Shown here: piece by piece, positions 27,330 to 35,793 of the stretch | How the letters are laid out: each line of letters starts with the position of its first letter | Numbering within the stretch: position 1 is the first letter of the stretch | NCBI GenBank assembly: GCA_050248275.1 | Contig: JBFWSR010000008.1 | Coordinates: 62,001 to 126,000 of the forward strand | Origin: CAILZL01 sp050248275 | Lineage (GTDB): Bacteria; Pseudomonadota; Gammaproteobacteria; Steroidobacterales; Steroidobacteraceae | Direction: 5' to 3' | DNA length: 64,000 nucleotides | Translations under genes and position numbers: made by a program | Notes under the pieces: generated by a model | What the model saw: only the letters and a program-made list of their open reading frames with translations | Databases searched by the model: none | Told to the model about the DNA's origin: nothing

Positions 27330-27554
27330 TCAGGGGTCCATCCTGTAACGATAGATCGGCTTGCGACGCAGAACCGGCAGCAGTGCCAACAGCAAAATGA
27401 CTGCCACTGCCAACAGGGGCCAGCGCATCGCCGTCAGAATGCTCATGGCGAACAGGCCGCAGGCCAGTAAAAAGCCCAATAATTGCCGCCACAGCATGCG
27501 CAGGCTGGCAGCCGCATCGTCAAGTTCGTCGAGAAGAAGTAGGAAGATTTCCAT
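27330..27554 (-). CDS. Small membrane protein of unknown function
   Basis: The ~74-residue product from the ATG at 27554 has one long hydrophobic region that probably forms two helices (LLGFLLACGLFAMSIL and WPLLAVAVILLLALLPVL). A basic C-terminus follows. I do not recognise a family. GGAT lies about nine bases before the ATG. It is divergent from the ParA gene. Confidence 0.5.
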   Translation of the reverse strand: MEIFLLLLDELDDAAASLRMLWRQLLGFLLACGLFAMSILTAMRWPLLAVAVILLLALLPVLRRKPIYRYRMDP

Positions 27555-27752
27555 GCATGAGATCCAAGGGAAATGTACTGTAACCATGCGGGACAAAGAC
27601 TGCTGTGAGCCGACTCACAGGCATGGAGAAGGTTCCCCCTTGACAGCATCGCCAGGTCGGCAGGAAGCCATGCGACTTGCCAGATCACCCCCCTTCCGGG
27701 TTAGGCTGCCATCCCCTGCGGTACGGTCCGTGGCGGTCAATCGGGTGCGGCA

Positions 27753-28577
27753 ATGCAAAAAATCGTGGTACTCAACCCCAAAGGGGGATCCGGCAAATCC
27801 ACGCTGGCGACCAATCTGGCCAGCTATTTTGCCGTGCAAAACTGCAAACCCACCCTCATGGACATGGATGCGCAGGGCTCCAGCATGCGCTGGGTCGGCA
27901 AGCGCAGCACTGAACAGCCCAGGATCTATGGAGTGGCGGGGTACGAGCGCAAGATGGGCGTGACCCGCAGTTTCGCCATGCGCATGCAAATGGACAGCGA
28001 AGTCTTGATTGTCGACACCCCTGCTGCGGTGGAGGCTCCCCGTCTGCCTGAATTCACGCGCGACGCCCATGCCATCCTGGTGCCGGTGCTGCCTTCCGAT
28101 ATCGACATCCATGCGGCCACCCGCTGCATTTCCGATCTGCTGCTGGTCGCCAAGGTCAATCGCAACGAACAGCGCATTGCCGTGATCGCCAATCGGGTCA
28201 AGCGCCACACCATCATGTATCGCTCGCTGATGCAGTTCCTGCACACCTTGCAGATACCCGTGCTGGCAACGTTGCGCGACTCACAGAACTATGTGCGCGC
28301 ATATGAACGGGGCCAGGGAATATTTGAAATGAAACCCATGATGGTCCATGAGGACCTGGAGCAATGGCAGCCCCTGTTGGGCTGGTTGAGCAACATGTTG
28401 CCGGGCCGTCAGGCCATTTCACCGCCCTCGCCCACCATTGCACGACCAACCAGCTTCGGCTCGCAGACGGTTGCGTCGCAAATCAAACCCGTCAATCCGG
28501 TTACCACGCCTGTTGAACCCAAGCCGCAAACCGCCAGCGGCACGCAGATTCCGGCTTTTCTCATCCCCCGTCCCTGA
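27753..28577 (+). CDS. Orphan ParA-family ATPase
   Basis: The 274-residue protein has the deviant Walker A of ParA/MinD proteins, KGGSGKST (residues 10-17, signature lysine K10), the switch region MDMDAQGSSMRWV and Walker B VLIVDTPA. The ATPase core ends near residue 220, and a Pro/Thr-rich, probably disordered tail follows. No parB, minE or other partner gene is adjacent, so this is not the chromosome-partition pair. Related orphan ParA proteins position large cargoes; the cargo here is unknown. Confidence 0.85.
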   Translation: MQKIVVLNPKGGSGKSTLATNLASYFAVQNCKPTLMDMDAQGSSMRWVGKRSTEQPRIYGVAGYERKMGVTRSFAMRMQMDSEVLIVDTPAAVEAPRLPEFTRDAHAILVPVLPSDIDIHAATRCISDLLLVAKVNRNEQRIAVIANRVKRHTIMYRSLMQFLHTLQIPVLATLRDSQNYVRAYERGQGIFEMKPMMVHEDLEQWQPLLGWLSNMLPGRQAISPPSPTIARPTSFGSQTVASQIKPVNPVTTPVEPKPQTASGTQIPAFLIPRP

Positions 28578-28589
28578 CCGGGATCGCAG

Positions 28590-28802
28590 TCACTCTTCTT
28601 CCTTGCGCCAAGCGGTCTTCACCTTTTCCGCCCAACTGCGGTAATTGGGAAAATTGGCCAGCTTGCTGGTAATGGCTGCATGACGCGGATTGGCCGGCTG
28701 CGAACGATTCAGCCAGCTACGTGCCGATGCCGCGCCCACGCCGCCGCGCCATACACGGTGTGCACCGGTTGCCGTCAATTCGTCGAGATCGTGTTCTGAC
28801 AT
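28590..28802 (-). CDS. Conserved-looking small hypothetical protein
   Basis: The ~70-residue soluble, charged protein begins MSEHDLDELTATGAHRVWRGG and ends in a basic/acidic helix (KVKTAWRKEEE). I do not recognise it. The ATG at 28802 is preceded by GGAGG, which supports a real gene. It is convergent with the ParA gene (12 bases apart) and lies 154 bases after ppnN. Confidence 0.55.
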   Translation of the reverse strand: MSEHDLDELTATGAHRVWRGGVGAASARSWLNRSQPANPRHAAITSKLANFPNYRSWAEKVKTAWRKEEE

Positions 28803-28956
28803 GATGATTCCTCCGTAGGACACACACTAAGTGGCAACCCCTTGCCGCCTGGAGGAATTGAATCACACTAAATTTTCGGCCTGTTCAGATTGAGTGGCGA
28901 GTCGCGCTTCGCCAACACTTATGTTCAGCAGCGGATGTGATCATTCATGCCCACGT

Positions 28957-30363
28957 CTATTTGACCACGCGATAACACGGCTTGTATTCGCCCTGCAGTT
29001 TCATCCGGCGCTGTACCGCGAAGGCCGCCAGCAGATCATCCAGCAAATTCATGATGTGCCTATCGCCGTGCAGCTCATAGGGACCGAACCGTTCGATGGC
29101 GCGGATACCCTGCTCCTTCACGTTGCCGGTGACGATGCCGGAAAAGGCACGCCGCAGATTGGCCGCCAGAATATGCGGCGGCAGATCGCGTTGCAGGGTC
29201 AATGCCGACATGGCGGCATGCGTCGGTTCGAATGGCAACTGGAATTCCACAGGAATTTTCAGCAACCAGTTGAAGTTGTAGGCGTCGCTTTGAGCACGAC
29301 GATGTTCGCGCACCAAGACCATGCCGCGCGCCATCTCGCGCGCTGCCTGCGCCGCGTCATCCACGATGATCTGGTAACGCGACCGTGCACCCTTACCCAG
29401 CGTGGCGACGATGAATTGATCGATCTTGTGGAAATACTCGGCCGCCGACGCCGGGCCGGTAAATACCAGCGGAAAGGGATGATGCACGTTGGCAGGGTCG
29501 AGCAGGATGCCGAGCAGATACAGGATCTCTTCCGCCGTCCCCGCGCCGCCGGGAAACACGATGATGCCGTGCCCTGTACGCACGAAGGCCTCCAGACGTT
29601 TTTCGATGTCCGGCATGATCACCAACTGATTGACGATGGGATTGGGCGGCTCGGCGGCGATGATGCCGGGCTCGGTCATGCCGACATAACGACCGTCGTG
29701 AATGCGCTGTTTGGCATGACCGATGGTCGCGCCTTTCATCGGCCCCTTCATCGCGCCCGGCCCGCAGCCCGTACAGACACTCAGACCACGCAAACCCAGC
29801 TCGTAGCCCACCTTCTTGGTGTAATCGTATTCACCCGGACTGATTGAATGTCCGCCCCAGCACACCACCAGATCCGGCCGGCCCTTGTAATCCAGAATGC
29901 GGGCATTGCGCAGGATGTGGTAGACCGCATTGGTCAGGCCACTGGTCTCCTGCAGATCGAAACGCTGCGTACCCAGAATGGCGTCGTGGATGTAGATGAT
30001 GTCGCGCAATACCGCGAACAGATGTTCCTTGATGCCGCGAATCATCTGGCCATCGACGAAAGCCTTGGAAGGCGCATTGCGGATCTGCAGTTTCACGCCC
30101 CAGGCCTGACGGCCGAGGTGAATCTCGAAATCCTTGTACTTCTCGAAGATTGCGCGCGCATCGTCGGTTTCATTGCCGCAATTGAGCACCGCCAGCGCAC
30201 AGCGCCGGAACAACTGATACACCTCGCTCTGCTCGGCCGACAGCAACTGCGCCACTTCGCGTTGCGAGAGATTTTCCAGGCTGCCCAGCGGCGACACGCG
30301 CGCATGGACGAAATCGTCCACTTCTTCCTGAGTAACGGAGGCCGATTCGAAATGCTGGCTCAT
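28957..30363 (-). CDS. ppnN: Nucleotide 5'-monophosphate nucleosidase PpnN (YgdH)
   Basis: The 468-residue protein is a long member of the LOG family. The catalytic motif PGGAGTAEE is clear, preceded by CTGCGPGAMKGPMKGA. PpnN splits purine and pyrimidine nucleoside monophosphates into base and ribose phosphate; the E. coli enzyme is activated by (p)ppGpp. The N- and C-terminal extensions around the LOG core are both present, as in YgdH. It follows the L,D-transpeptidase gene by about 46 bases on the same strand. Confidence 0.93.
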   Translation of the reverse strand: MSQHFESASVTQEEVDDFVHARVSPLGSLENLSQREVAQLLSAEQSEVYQLFRRCALAVLNCGNETDDARAIFEKYKDFEIHLGRQAWGVKLQIRNAPSKAFVDGQMIRGIKEHLFAVLRDIIYIHDAILGTQRFDLQETSGLTNAVYHILRNARILDYKGRPDLVVCWGGHSISPGEYDYTKKVGYELGLRGLSVCTGCGPGAMKGPMKGATIGHAKQRIHDGRYVGMTEPGIIAAEPPNPIVNQLVIMPDIEKRLEAFVRTGHGIIVFPGGAGTAEEILYLLGILLDPANVHHPFPLVFTGPASAAEYFHKIDQFIVATLGKGARSRYQIIVDDAAQAAREMARGMVLVREHRRAQSDAYNFNWLLKIPVEFQLPFEPTHAAMSALTLQRDLPPHILAANLRRAFSGIVTGNVKEQGIRAIERFGPYELHGDRHIMNLLDDLLAAFAVQRRMKLQGEYKPCYRVVK

Positions 30364-30409
30364 CAGATGTTCATCTCACGCTTGTTGTCGTGCAAATTGT
30401 GGCGCTGCT

Positions 30410-30952
30410 TCAGGGCAGGATGTCGATCGGCAATCCCGGCCTGGTCATCAACCAGATTTCCACCATGTCGGCATTGCTCACGGCAATGCAGCCGTCGGTC
30501 CAGTCCACGCGCTGGTAGTAATCGAGCGGCTTGCGCGGCGAGTTGGGCAGTCCATGAATCATGATCGCCCCACCGGGCTTGAGCCGATTACGTTTGGCCC
30601 GGAGCATATCTTCACGATTGGGATAATCGACCTGTATCGACAGAAAGTAATCGCTCTGCGGATTGCGGCGCGCCAGTTGGTAATGCCCTTCGGGCGTGCG
30701 GAAATCGCCTTCGAATTCCTTGGCGCCTTCCGGACGCAAACCAAGCCGCACGGAGTAGGCCCGCAACAACTGACTACCGCGGTACAGGTACAGCTTACGC
30801 TCCGCCTTGTACACCACCAGTCGGTCAGCCATCGGCAGCTCGCCCGACATCATCGCCGTATCGGCCAGCAGTTCGGGCGTTTGCGCCTGGCTGACAGACA
30901 GCACAGCCACAACGCACGACAGCACACACCAAAGCATTCTGCGCCAACCCAT
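30410..30952 (-). CDS. Exported L,D-transpeptidase-family protein (YkuD domain)
   Basis: The 180-residue protein has a signal peptide (about residues 1-24) and a YkuD domain with the catalytic set H133 (MIHGLPN) and C155 (DWTDGCIAVSN). Such enzymes make 3-3 crosslinks or anchor proteins to peptidoglycan; smaller relatives (YafK type) can also cut such links. The ATG at 30952 overlaps the stop of the upstream gene (TGATG), so it is coupled to the lipoprotein gene, and through it to mltD. Confidence 0.87.
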   Translation of the reverse strand: MGWRRMLWCVLSCVVAVLSVSQAQTPELLADTAMMSGELPMADRLVVYKAERKLYLYRGSQLLRAYSVRLGLRPEGAKEFEGDFRTPEGHYQLARRNPQSDYFLSIQVDYPNREDMLRAKRNRLKPGGAIMIHGLPNSPRKPLDYYQRVDWTDGCIAVSNADMVEIWLMTRPGLPIDILP

Positions 30953-31332
30953 CAATCTATCTCTTCCAGATTAATACGCGTACAGCCCTGCTGATCGCTG
31001 GCTTCGGCGTTGAGGCGGTAACGCATGCCGCTTTCCACCGAAACATTCAGTTCATGACGCGACATTTTCTGCGTGGCCACCACCGTGCAATCCACCAGCA
31101 GCCGATGCGCACCGGCGTCCATCTCCGCAGCGTGCTGCCAGAAATGCAACGGCCGATCATCGACGCTGCGCAGAAATACATTCACCAGCGCACCGGCACG
31201 CAAGCGATAATCGCCGACCACCTGCGCCGGCTGATCCTTGCCCAGCGCCTGCGCATCGTAGGCATGCATGCTGAAGCAGGCGCTGACCGACAGCGCCAAC
31301 ATCGTTGTCCATAGCGTTCTGATCACTTGCAT
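30952..31332 (-). CDS. Putative lipoprotein of unknown function
   Basis: From the ATG at 31332 the product has 126 residues with a lipoprotein-like start (hydrophobic stretch, VSAC with Cys19). A beta-rich mature part has two further cysteines (LLVDCTVV and QQGCTRI) that may form a disulphide. I do not recognise a family. It starts ten bases after the mltD stop and overlaps the next gene, so it belongs to an envelope operon mltD - this gene - L,D-transpeptidase. Confidence 0.65.
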   Translation of the reverse strand: MQVIRTLWTTMLALSVSACFSMHAYDAQALGKDQPAQVVGDYRLRAGALVNVFLRSVDDRPLHFWQHAAEMDAGAHRLLVDCTVVATQKMSRHELNVSVESGMRYRLNAEASDQQGCTRINLEEID

Positions 31333-31342
31333 CTGCCTGCCT

Positions 31343-33439
31343 TCAACCTTCGCCCGCCTGTATGCGCGGAATGACCAGCTTGGTGCCCGGCCTGACATCC
31401 GACAGGTCCATGTCAGGATTGTATTGACGCAGCAACCATACCGGTACGTTGTAGGTCTTTTGTGACAACACCCAGATGGATTCGCCTTTCTTCAGCACAT
31501 GCGTATCGCTGCCGACGATGCGATATTGCGCAAAGAACGCTTCCTGCATCTGCTGATGATAACTGCGCCGCCTTGCTTCGAACTTCGCCACGGGTACCTG
31601 CGAGAAATCCAGCTTCAGCGTCCTGCCGATCCGCATGGGCGTGTTGACCGACATCTTGTTCAAGCGGCGCAGCGTGCTGGGTGAAACCCCCAGCCAGTCG
31701 GCGTAGTGCCCCAGGGTTTCCGCCGCCTCGACCCGAATGGTATTGCCCTTGCGCACCGAGTAGTCGGCCGGATCGGCCGATGCCGCCGCCTGCACTCCCG
31801 GCAACAGGGTTGGACCCAATGCCTCGGCTTCGCGTTCCGATTTGGGCTCGGCCTTCTCGGCGCGCGCCACCGCCGCCGGAGACACTTCCTGTTCATCCGG
31901 TTCGGTGGCATTGGCCGGCTGCGTACCCGCCGCGCGTATCAGCAAACGCTGCCCCAACAACACCTGGTCGGCATTGCGCAGATTGTTCAAGGCCAGCAAC
32001 TCGCTCTGGGCCACGCCATAACGTTGCGCGATCTTGCCCAGCGTATCGCCCTTCTTCACCGTATGTCGAAGTTCCTGCTCGGTGGCGGCGGCCGGTGTTG
32101 GCGCGACCGCACTAACCTCCTCCCCTGCCTCAACCACACCCGGCAATTTCAATACCTTGCCGACCAGCATGCGATAGGGTTGCCGCAGACCATTGAGCCT
32201 GGCCAGTTGCTGAGTACTGACGCCATATTTCGATGCGATGCCCGACAGGGTTTCACCCCTGCGCACGCGATGACTTTGATCCGCCACCTGCGTAGTGGCC
32301 GTTGCGGCGGCAGGCAGACTGGCCAGCGCAGCCGCCCGATCCACAGCGCCCGGCACACGTAATTCAAAATTTGAAGGAATGCGTTTGCGCCCCGTCCACA
32401 CGGAATCCAACAGCGAAGGATTCAGTTGCTTCAGCGTGGTCATGTCTAGGTTCAGCGAGCGCGCCAGCGCCGGCATCGAGGTATAGCGCTTGATCGGCAT
32501 CACCTTGCTGGCATCGGGCGAATTCAACTCGAGACCGGGGAAATATTTTTCCGGATTGCTGTCGATCTCCAGCGCTGCCAGGAAACACGCATAAAAGTTA
32601 CGCGAAGCAAAACCGAAACTGCGGCTGTCATAGCGCTGTACGATCTCGCCAATGTCATCGGTGCCCAATTGTTCCTTGGCCCGGCGCATGCCGCCCGCTC
32701 CATGGTTGTACGCCGTCACCGCCAGCGGCCAGCTCTGCACCAGGGCATAGTTCTGTTGCAGAAAGCTGGCGGCAGCTTCGGATGCCTTGTAGGGATCGAG
32801 GCGCTCATCCACTACATTATCAATGCGCAGAAAACGCTTGCCGGTGCCGCGCATGAACTGCCACATGCCCGCCGCGCCCACCTTGGAATACGCATAGGTG
32901 TTGAATGACGATTCCACATGCGGCAAGGCCGCCAGCTCTTCAGGCAGTCCGCGACGCTTGAAGATGCGCTTGATCTCCTCGCGCCAGATCCCGGAGCGGA
33001 CCAGCCCTTCCTTGAAGCGATCCGCCTGCCCTAATTGAAAACGCACCCGTTCGGCTGCGTCGGCAAATTCGCTGCGGCGCGTGCCGCCCGGCCAGGCTTC
33101 GCGCACCCGTTGTTCCTCGCGGCTCAGATCCTCGCTACCCGCCGCCAGCTTGCGCAGCGTCGCCGCCACGAACTTTTTTTCATCCTCGATACGCTGGCTG
33201 CGCACCTTGGCGTTGATTCCCTCGGGGAAACTCAAAACCCCGTACACCACATCCAGACGCGTATCGTCGTGAATGAAGCCGCCGGTGGTGCCCACCTCGG
33301 TGTAGACGCGCTTCCAGAAATTGACCGCCGGCTCCAGCGCCGCCGGTCGCACAAAGGGATGATCCTGCGCCCCGGCAGCGGCCATCGCCAGCAGACCCAG
33401 CATGAAAATCAGGATACGGGACAGCGAAACACGGGGCAT
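31343..33439 (-). CDS. mltD: Lytic transglycosylase with multiple LysM domains (MltD-like)
   Basis: The 698-residue exported protein has a signal peptide (1-24), then a family 23 transglycosylase domain with catalytic E176 in LPHVESSFN and GAAGMWQFM. LysM repeats begin near residues 393 and 465, with a third near 575 and probably a fourth at the C-terminus. It cleaves peptidoglycan glycan strands to 1,6-anhydro products. It is larger than E. coli MltD because of the extra LysM modules. No lipobox cysteine is seen, unlike E. coli MltD. Confidence 0.93.
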   Translation of the reverse strand: MPRVSLSRILIFMLGLLAMAAAGAQDHPFVRPAALEPAVNFWKRVYTEVGTTGGFIHDDTRLDVVYGVLSFPEGINAKVRSQRIEDEKKFVAATLRKLAAGSEDLSREEQRVREAWPGGTRRSEFADAAERVRFQLGQADRFKEGLVRSGIWREEIKRIFKRRGLPEELAALPHVESSFNTYAYSKVGAAGMWQFMRGTGKRFLRIDNVVDERLDPYKASEAAASFLQQNYALVQSWPLAVTAYNHGAGGMRRAKEQLGTDDIGEIVQRYDSRSFGFASRNFYACFLAALEIDSNPEKYFPGLELNSPDASKVMPIKRYTSMPALARSLNLDMTTLKQLNPSLLDSVWTGRKRIPSNFELRVPGAVDRAAALASLPAAATATTQVADQSHRVRRGETLSGIASKYGVSTQQLARLNGLRQPYRMLVGKVLKLPGVVEAGEEVSAVAPTPAAATEQELRHTVKKGDTLGKIAQRYGVAQSELLALNNLRNADQVLLGQRLLIRAAGTQPANATEPDEQEVSPAAVARAEKAEPKSEREAEALGPTLLPGVQAAASADPADYSVRKGNTIRVEAAETLGHYADWLGVSPSTLRRLNKMSVNTPMRIGRTLKLDFSQVPVAKFEARRRSYHQQMQEAFFAQYRIVGSDTHVLKKGESIWVLSQKTYNVPVWLLRQYNPDMDLSDVRPGTKLVIPRIQAGEG

Positions 33440-33531
33440 CGTTACAACTCGGTCGGATCAAAATGAAGTCGCGCAGTTAAACGCCTCCACAGCGCGAAGG
33501 CAAGACTATGTAAACAAGACAGCTGCGACTG

Positions 33532-33588
33532 TGCCGTCGTTCACAAGCGACGGCATTGGGGCGCAAGTCGCTGCTTGCACTGCGCCCC
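33532..33588 (-). terminator. Two hairpins after the nuclease-like gene
   Basis: GGGGCGCA/TGCGCCCC (33558-33565 with 33581-33588) and TGCCGTCG/CGACGGCA (33532-33539 with 33548-33555) lie just after the minus-strand nuclease-like gene and before mltD. They probably end the upstream transcript; T-runs are lacking. Confidence 0.5.
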
Positions 33589-33599
33589 GCACCAGCGGA

Positions 33600-34442
33600 C
33601 TACACCAGCGTAAAGCCCATCGCATACGCCTCACCGACATCCTCGGCAAAGAACCACAAACGATTTTCCGGCAACACTTCAAAGTAACGCTGCGGCGGAT
33701 ATAGCTTGCCCGTGGTGAAGTCACCGCAGAAGCGATCCGGTCCCTGACGCTTGCCGCTGATCGTGTCGATGATCCAGCGAAACTCGAAGGCATTCAGCAA
33801 CGGCGTCGCTGATTTCCACAAGCCGAGCTTGTCTTTGCGCGCTTTCGCCATCGCCTGACGCACCAGCTCCAGATCAATGGGCTTGGGAATGTTGGGATAA
33901 ATTACCAGACTGGTCGCATGACCATCCGCCATCATCTGCAAGTTGAAAGTCTGCCGCTGCTTCACCGGCACCGTGTCACGCTCTACCTTGGTGTAACTGG
34001 CATTGATGTACGCCAGCATGCGACCGTACTTATCGAATACCTCGGTAGCCACCATGGTGAACAGGTGTCGCGGCGTCAGTTCCTTGCCGGTGGCGCTGAC
34101 GCGCTGCAGGCGCTCCGCCGCCATGACTTGAAAGTGATCCGATGCGATCTTGCCCGCAGCGATGTGGCGCGTGCCGGCTTTGTTTTTAAGTCGAGGCGCC
34201 AGATACGCCTTCAACTTTGGATCCAGATTTTTTCCCTCCTTGGCAAGGAAGCTCGCAAACGCCGCATCAAACTTGCCCGGGTTTGTTTCGGTTGCGCCGC
34301 CGTAATGCAACTCCGGCGCATCCATGCCCAGCATGCGCACCGGCAACTGAATTGTGGGTGTATCGCCATCGGTAGCCGATACCCACTTCGGCTTGTCGCC
34401 CAGCGCCAATGACTCCGGCGTGTAATGAATGGGAAATGCCAT
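33600..34442 (-). CDS. Thermonuclease-like (SNase fold) protein
   Basis: The 280-residue protein has a staphylococcal-nuclease-like pattern: DGDTPTIQLPVRMLGMDAPE near residues 25-45 and VFDKYGRMLAYI further on, which correspond to the Asp/Arg/Glu active-site strands. Insertions between these motifs and a ~100-residue C-terminal part make it larger than typical secreted nucleases. No signal peptide is seen, which is unusual. The ATG at 34442 follows AGGAGG at eight bases. Activity is inferred from the motifs only. Confidence 0.65.
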   Translation of the reverse strand: MAFPIHYTPESLALGDKPKWVSATDGDTPTIQLPVRMLGMDAPELHYGGATETNPGKFDAAFASFLAKEGKNLDPKLKAYLAPRLKNKAGTRHIAAGKIASDHFQVMAAERLQRVSATGKELTPRHLFTMVATEVFDKYGRMLAYINASYTKVERDTVPVKQRQTFNLQMMADGHATSLVIYPNIPKPIDLELVRQAMAKARKDKLGLWKSATPLLNAFEFRWIIDTISGKRQGPDRFCGDFTTGKLYPPQRYFEVLPENRLWFFAEDVGEAYAMGFTLV

Positions 34443-34514
34443 AAACTCATCCTCCTGATTTGAACACATCACCAAATAATTCCAGCGCAGGCATGGCCGC
34501 AGCCGGCATCCGCA

Positions 34515-35045
34515 TCACTCAGCATCAAACTCAGCAATCAATTCAGGCGCCGCCCAATTTTCCATATACACACCTTGCCTTACAAACCGATGAAAAGACG
34601 AATGTGGCCAGTCACAAACACGTTGCACGTGACCATGCTTCACCGGGTTGCAGTGGATGTAATCGAGATGCCGCCGCCAGTCTTCTTCATCGCGGATCAC
34701 ATGCTCCCAATAGCGGCGTTGCCAGATGCCGCGTTCACCCTTGCGTAAACGACTGGGCGATATTCGTTCGCCAGCAACGAGGGAAGCGGAGAAACGTGCC
34801 TTGATCAACCGCCAACGGAAAGCAAAGCCATCATCCCCCGGCGGCAAACGCCAGATACAGTGCAAATGATCCGGCAGCACCACCATCGCCTCGATCACAA
34901 AGGGATGCACGCGCCGCACCACACGAAACGCCTCACGCAGTTGCGCAATGTGATCAATCAACAAAGTAGTGTTGCGGCGCTCTGCCAGATTGACGGTGAA
35001 GAAATAAGTGCCGCCGGGAATCCATGCCCGCAGATAATTGCTCAT
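34515..35045 (-). CDS. REP-associated tyrosine transposase (RAYT, IS200-like)
   Basis: The ~176-residue protein is a Y1-type HUH transposase of the RAYT group. It has the start NYLRAWIPGGTYFFTVNL, the HUH motif in LPDHLHCIWRLP, and YIHCNPVKHG, all typical. RAYTs are single-copy chromosomal genes that mobilise REP hairpins rather than themselves. REP-like palindromes lie directly upstream (35121-35220), supporting the assignment. I chose the ATG at 35045. Confidence 0.92.
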   Translation of the reverse strand: MSNYLRAWIPGGTYFFTVNLAERRNTTLLIDHIAQLREAFRVVRRVHPFVIEAMVVLPDHLHCIWRLPPGDDGFAFRWRLIKARFSASLVAGERISPSRLRKGERGIWQRRYWEHVIRDEEDWRRHLDYIHCNPVKHGHVQRVCDWPHSSFHRFVRQGVYMENWAAPELIAEFDAE

Positions 35046-35120
35046 GGCTCTTTCGCTCCGTGAAAGCCAACCCACAGGTCATTGCATGCACATCGGCAAA
35101 AACACGTCTTGTCGTCTCTC

Positions 35121-35147
35121 GTAGGGTGGATGCCGCATCCGACCTAC
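35121..35147. repeat. REP-like palindrome 1 next to RAYT
   Basis: GTAGG, GGATGC, GCATCC and CCTAC are arranged as an imperfect palindrome of 27 bases. It starts 76 bases upstream of the RAYT start codon. The GTAGG-type edge and internal hairpin are usual for REP elements. Confidence 0.65.
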
Positions 35148-35201
35148 ATGGATGCAGGAATTCCCAGAAACGCAGGAGCAGTTTCCGGGACACCATCCGA
35201 A

Positions 35202-35220
35202 GCCGGGTGCGGCACCCGGC
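35202..35220. repeat. REP-like palindrome 2 next to RAYT
   Basis: GCCGGGTGC and GCACCCGGC form a perfect 9-bp stem with a one-base centre, followed by CTAC as in palindrome 1. The two copies face each other around a ~55-base spacer and may form a BIME-like pair. Confidence 0.65.
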
Positions 35221-35247
35221 CTACAGCGGAGTTAACCACCTTACGCG

Positions 35248-35775
35248 TTACGCAGGCTCAAACCACTTTAGTCGAGAAAGAGCATCAGACGACGCATCAC
35301 GCGCGGACGGTATAGATTTAATCAGATTCTTCATCTTTATTCTGGCGCGCGACGTCTCACTCCTTAACAAACCATCTCTTATCAACAAGGAATGATTCGC
35401 ATTGTCACCAGATGGAACCGTGCTATGAATCCTCTCTAGTGAATCAAGACTTCGATTAGCCTCTGTTGAACAAATAAAGAATAGATGCATCGATTCAATC
35501 TCATCAGGTAGCAGATGTCCGGTCTCCGCTATCATCGGAAGCCCCTTTTCTGTAAAGACAAGAACTATCCGATTCCCTGGAGACCAGGGCTTATCACTCG
35601 AATTCTTAAGGTATTCGGTAGCGCAAAACTCGGCATGCTGCATCTCGAGCAATATGCCGCGAAGAAACGCTCGTGACCTGTGTGCCTGCTCTTGCCACCG
35701 CAGAGCCACCCCGAGCACGACCGTGACTACGGCTGCTATGAGCGATGAGCTGAACACGTCCATCATGCTCATCAT
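35248..35775 (-). CDS. Membrane-anchored hypothetical protein
   Basis: The 175-residue protein has one N-terminal membrane helix (SSLIAAVVTVVLGVALRW) and a soluble part with no recognisable family. GGAG precedes the cluster of ATG codons at 35775-35763, so the exact start is uncertain by up to four codons. Base composition is visibly lower in G+C than its neighbours. With the RAYT/REP unit alongside, this may mark a recently acquired or fast-evolving spot. Confidence 0.5.
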   Translation of the reverse strand: MMSMMDVFSSSLIAAVVTVVLGVALRWQEQAHRSRAFLRGILLEMQHAEFCATEYLKNSSDKPWSPGNRIVLVFTEKGLPMIAETGHLLPDEIESMHLFFICSTEANRSLDSLERIHSTVPSGDNANHSLLIRDGLLRSETSRARIKMKNLIKSIPSARDASSDALSRLKWFEPA

Positions 35776-35793
35776 GCTGCTCCGTACTTTACC

